A DNA stretch of 64,000 nucleotides from contig LGRX02035483.1 of NCBI GenBank assembly GCA_001247695.2, positions 186,001 to 250,000 of the forward strand, read 5' to 3'. Position numbers and translations under genes: made by a program. Source of the DNA: Cymbomonas tetramitiformis (Eukaryota > Chlorophyta > Pyramimonadophyceae > Pyramimonadales > Pyramimonadaceae). This document shows, one piece after another, positions 62,101 to 64,000 of this stretch; position 1 is the first letter of the stretch, and every line of letters begins with the position of its first letter. The notes beneath the pieces are model-generated. The model was not told the DNA's origin and ran no database searches. It was given only the letters and a program-made list of their open reading frames with translations.

Positions 62101-64000
62101 AGACGCTTCATCAACGGCACCTCGTCACGCGGGGATCTGACATACGAGAAGAGCATGCTGTCCCCGACCGTCGACTTGCTTGCGCAGGGTCCGTCTTGGA
62201 CGGCTCGCGTGGCCGAGCAGGTTTTCGATGGCAGCGTCAGCGACGAGGTTTCGCCCATTTGGAGCGCCTACAAGAGCGTCGGTGGCTTCGGTGCGGGAAT
62301 GCATCAACCGCTTTGCTCCTGCGACCCTTTCGAGTACGTCGCTCCAACGCTGGTCCGAAACGTCAAGCACTGCGCGCCAAGAAGATTCGAAAGCATTCCT
62401 CCTCCACCCACGCCTCCTCCCGCACCTTCCGCACCGCCTCCTCCCGCACCTTCCGCGCCGTCGGTGACTAACTCAACCGTGTGTCGCAGCCCAGGTGGAT
62501 ACATAATGGCGGGCTACGAGATGAGGTACCACGCCAAGGACATCTCTCCTGAAAACTGCGTGTGTAGGGAATCCGGGATGTCCCCCGTGGCAAGCTACAG
62601 CTCAACCGTGGAGGACACGTACTACTGCCCGGAAGAGTGCGACCACTCGTCGATTAGCGGCGGACCGACCTGCATCTGTCGCAGGCAAGATATCGAGTTC
62701 ATGGAGATAAAAGCAAACGGCAAGCGCAGCGTTTCCGTCGGAATCGAGGAAGCCAAGCAAAAATTGGTCCGCGTGCTGAACGAGGTTTCGTCCGATGTGG
62801 CGTCCGTCCACGCGGAGCACGTCGCATCGAACGAGACCTCGCAAAACTCCGATTTCGAATTTGCGTTCAGCTTCGATTTCGAGTCGGAGAAGGCGCGGTT
62901 CCCCACGCTCGAAAACATCTCCGACCCCGACTTCTGCTCGACCCACCTGGGCGAAGGATGGGACCTGCACGTCGAGCGCGACGGCAACTCGCAATCCCAG
63001 ATCGAAACGCGCGAGATGTTACAGGCCGTGGTGGACGAGCGGGTCAATGACTGGGTCATGGCGGCCAGTGGCATGGCGTTCATGGATGGTCACGCGCTGT
63101 GCGCGGATAGGTACAGAGTTGCACTGCCGCCTCGAGGACGACGTCACTACACCGGCAGCCTGCAATCGGGCGAGACGTCCCCCACCCGCAGCGTGCTCAA
63201 TCCGAGTCGCACTGCCTGGAGACTGGCGATCGCGCGAAACAAAGAGGACGCGGGAATGTACGACCAAACCGACGTAGAGTACGTCAACGCGGCTTTGTCG
63301 GACGCGCTTTACTCCGCGTCTTCCAGGAATCAAAAAACACCTTCGGATTGTGCCGTGGCCGACTCCTTGCTCAACAATATAAGAAACACGGTGATAATGT
63401 CCATGTTCGAAAAAAAAGACGGCGACTCCAAGTATCGATTGCGGTTCGACGCGAATGGGACGTGTTCCGTCGACGGGGAATACATGATTCGCGACCGCGG
63501 GTCGGCCTACGATCTCGCATGCGCAATCAGAGAGGACGACACGCCCGTTTACACGGCCGCGGATGCGTTAAACCGAAGATTTTCACATTCGAGTCTCGAC
63601 GGTTCGCACGAATACTCACAAGCGGAGGATTCCGCCTACGGCTTCATGCATCACATCGAACGCAAGCTACAACGAGTCAGTCTGCTAAATCAGACGGGGT
63701 ACGTGAAGACCGTCGGTCGTTGCGAACTCCCGCGCGCGTTTTCGGACTATTCCGACGTCTTTGTCTCTTCGGATGAAAACGCGCACGTGTGCAAAATGTA
63801 CGTGGATCAGACTTATCTCACCAGCGAGTTCCAGATTTCCGAACATCCAAAACGACGCTATTCCAGTGATGCTGGCCCTTTTCTCAGACGATACGCGCGC
63901 TCCGACGGTTACCGGATGTGCTCCAACAGCAGCGAATCGGACGTGCAAAGTCTCTGCCACGACGCGAATTTGTTGTCCGCCGAGCAGATGGCTCAGGCAG
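59134..64000 (+). CDS. Giant membrane glycoprotein-like protein, 3' end missing
   Basis: Open from ATG 59134 to the right edge, more than 1,620 codons without a stop. Residues 5-27 and about 85-108 are membrane segments, with further hydrophobic stretches to about 185 and near 345. A long ectodomain-like region follows with many cysteines and N-glycosylation sites. Two Pro-rich hinges (PPSPPPQPPPPP at about 61160-61195; PPPPTPPPAPSAPPPP at 62399-62460) separate Cys-rich modules. Such Pro-rich linkers are common in algal and protist extracellular proteins. A TATATATA box lies 63-70 bases upstream. Probably a major surface or tail/fibre-like protein; family unknown. Confidence 0.85.
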   Translation, partial: MLDLSLYVLFPTAMVIASMYTFFSFAVVHYVYVDTYKHSIHNVSYHDYRGYFDHLVEAQGRELIQSLTNSSMWIFNIWYDSLKQLLIYATQHRYAILSVVTLSFLALVISHQGHVILDKFNLFYEDIHDLFLYPIKVGFHALGLLYSAFAGFYTMLIMVMRNVTSFFANLFLKVDTDLLLEGVGAICTIVSEWLRALHKWIVVDGFIEGSPDYLRVCLALQRFMWVCRELLIQPCDMLRHFWESALTPLAYYEPTNTEVRLGEHYFPMADSMSVYEAYNKWCYVQNLTGPVRYDESMREVLEVYTPEFSYCAACDYNNDIRQDCVPHAYNAPLALNAFFVVLCKWVQLPVYYVLRSRAAFDTVASALGIRKIPDVRERGTSDSTMQEYFFTGGRSEMKYSICWNSYVGYDGEHENGFPVEPYLHHAPWLLCPDYASYYRTFDMDGLTTSQLDVLGFGFDALDEWYMEMVNYLQYLIVKQASDKDVKSACGEFWSVHKTFYDEDTNTCTTTPPSAMGFIKHPLQILGGTARICGRFVSYLDIFFQALRSVWEGLLTGQNDNNEDDVTGLVHQMVETPNTIGCLHGENSAYASTSTQESTYSNARYYCAKAYLVDQLEQSLLGVPDLIRSVNLTTEADVVEYAVKVGMGKVRFAYRLSTVVLFGPYQAPPDSPGYPAPPSPPPQPPPPPKCLVPVTKATNDATDATIYGLGLEAWNAYGCGYAQDNPSANVIAHDRKRGSNTTYRFAYINKQWSFTETPSNLTVDCFFVPVYGAYGNESWATSLCPVPENRRGDADADMCVLSGYPSPKDAAHVDTTSLQTVPNVFMFNTENQEDCSCDDQASSPVSEGALYTCPSSKYYAPTVKQGYDTQQATVVSYLVDTDHDAADMDESLGFYTREGKTDYPYPVCRGLQVSLLDTEAGNVSYDFAMSGRCRLASDQYTNGLETEGYGRQVECSLVAVTDISNDTLRQAASFIISDNARVMRLPVRVIRRFINGTSSRGDLTYEKSMLSPTVDLLAQGPSWTARVAEQVFDGSVSDEVSPIWSAYKSVGGFGAGMHQPLCSCDPFEYVAPTLVRNVKHCAPRRFESIPPPPTPPPAPSAPPPPAPSAPSVTNSTVCRSPGGYIMAGYEMRYHAKDISPENCVCRESGMSPVASYSSTVEDTYYCPEECDHSSISGGPTCICRRQDIEFMEIKANGKRSVSVGIEEAKQKLVRVLNEVSSDVASVHAEHVASNETSQNSDFEFAFSFDFESEKARFPTLENISDPDFCSTHLGEGWDLHVERDGNSQSQIETREMLQAVVDERVNDWVMAASGMAFMDGHALCADRYRVALPPRGRRHYTGSLQSGETSPTRSVLNPSRTAWRLAIARNKEDAGMYDQTDVEYVNAALSDALYSASSRNQKTPSDCAVADSLLNNIRNTVIMSMFEKKDGDSKYRLRFDANGTCSVDGEYMIRDRGSAYDLACAIREDDTPVYTAADALNRRFSHSSLDGSHEYSQAEDSAYGFMHHIERKLQRVSLLNQTGYVKTVGRCELPRAFSDYSDVFVSSDENAHVCKMYVDQTYLTSEFQISEHPKRRYSSDAGPFLRRYARSDGYRMCSNSSESDVQSLCHDANLLSAEQMAQA

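Noticed and set aside
1..64000. Nucleocytoplasmic large DNA virus (double jelly-roll capsid) or baculovirus-like origin
   Set aside because: No jelly-roll capsid protein, A32-type packaging ATPase or per os infectivity factors are visible, whereas an assemblin-like protease is. The packaging genes could still lie outside the window.

Overview
The window is one stretch of a large double-stranded DNA virus of a eukaryote, cut at both ends. Some 44 protein genes sit on both strands, separated by gaps of 100-900 bases rich in promoters and repeats. I see no tRNA, rRNA or CRISPR. The virus-specific evidence is a herpesvirus-type capsid maturation protease (assemblin, 43618-44097) followed by a coiled-coil scaffold-like protein (44176-45150). 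Next to them, convergent, is an 856-residue protein encoded by two exons (45295-47972) that is my best guess for the major capsid protein. This protease-scaffold-shell arrangement points to the realm Duplodnaviria. With eukaryote-derived genes and spliceosomal-type introns, the closest described group I can think of is the mirusviruses; a separate lineage is equally possible. Terminase, portal and DNA polymerase were not found here.

The virus carries many host-type functions. For transcription and chromatin: a TATA-binding protein with an intron (7387-8314) and a histone H3 homologue (5229-5819). Palindromic TATATATA boxes stand about 50-120 bases before many start codons. For nucleic acids: a probable SF3-like ATPase in several exons (17960-22355), a FEN1/XRN-type nuclease (26523-27788) and a DEDDh 3'-5' exonuclease (33994-34761). 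For host control: a protein kinase, a Ulp1/SENP protease with a SUMO-interacting motif, an F-box-like/leucine-rich-repeat protein and an ESCRT-III (Snf7/CHMP) homologue. For the surface or secretion: a membrane-anchored trypsin zymogen, a secreted PAN-domain plus EF-hand protein, an OCH1-like glycosyltransferase, a methyltransferase-like membrane protein and many multi-pass membrane proteins. An open frame of more than 1,620 codons runs off the right end.

Layout: 1-10.1 kb is mostly minus strand (membrane proteins, trypsin, candidate structural protein, TBP) with histone H3 on plus. 10.6-17.3 kb holds secreted, membrane and enzyme genes and the kinase. 17.3-22.4 kb holds a 50-bp tandem repeat and the spliced ATPase. 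23-42 kb holds unknown proteins, nucleases, Ulp1 and membrane proteins. 43.6-48.9 kb is the putative morphogenesis block with ESCRT-III beside it. 49-59 kb holds the LRR protein, a three-exon gene and a paralogue pair. 59.1-64 kb is the giant glycoprotein-like gene.

Two families of non-coding elements recur: a degenerate palindromic repeat of about 100-240 bases, mostly between convergent genes, and a roughly 40-base CGCGCG hairpin with a conserved loop. A few genes show frame breaks at homopolymers or in low-complexity repeats; these may be sequencing indels, introns or real slippage. Exon structures were deduced by eye from splice-site sequence and family alignment, not from RNA.
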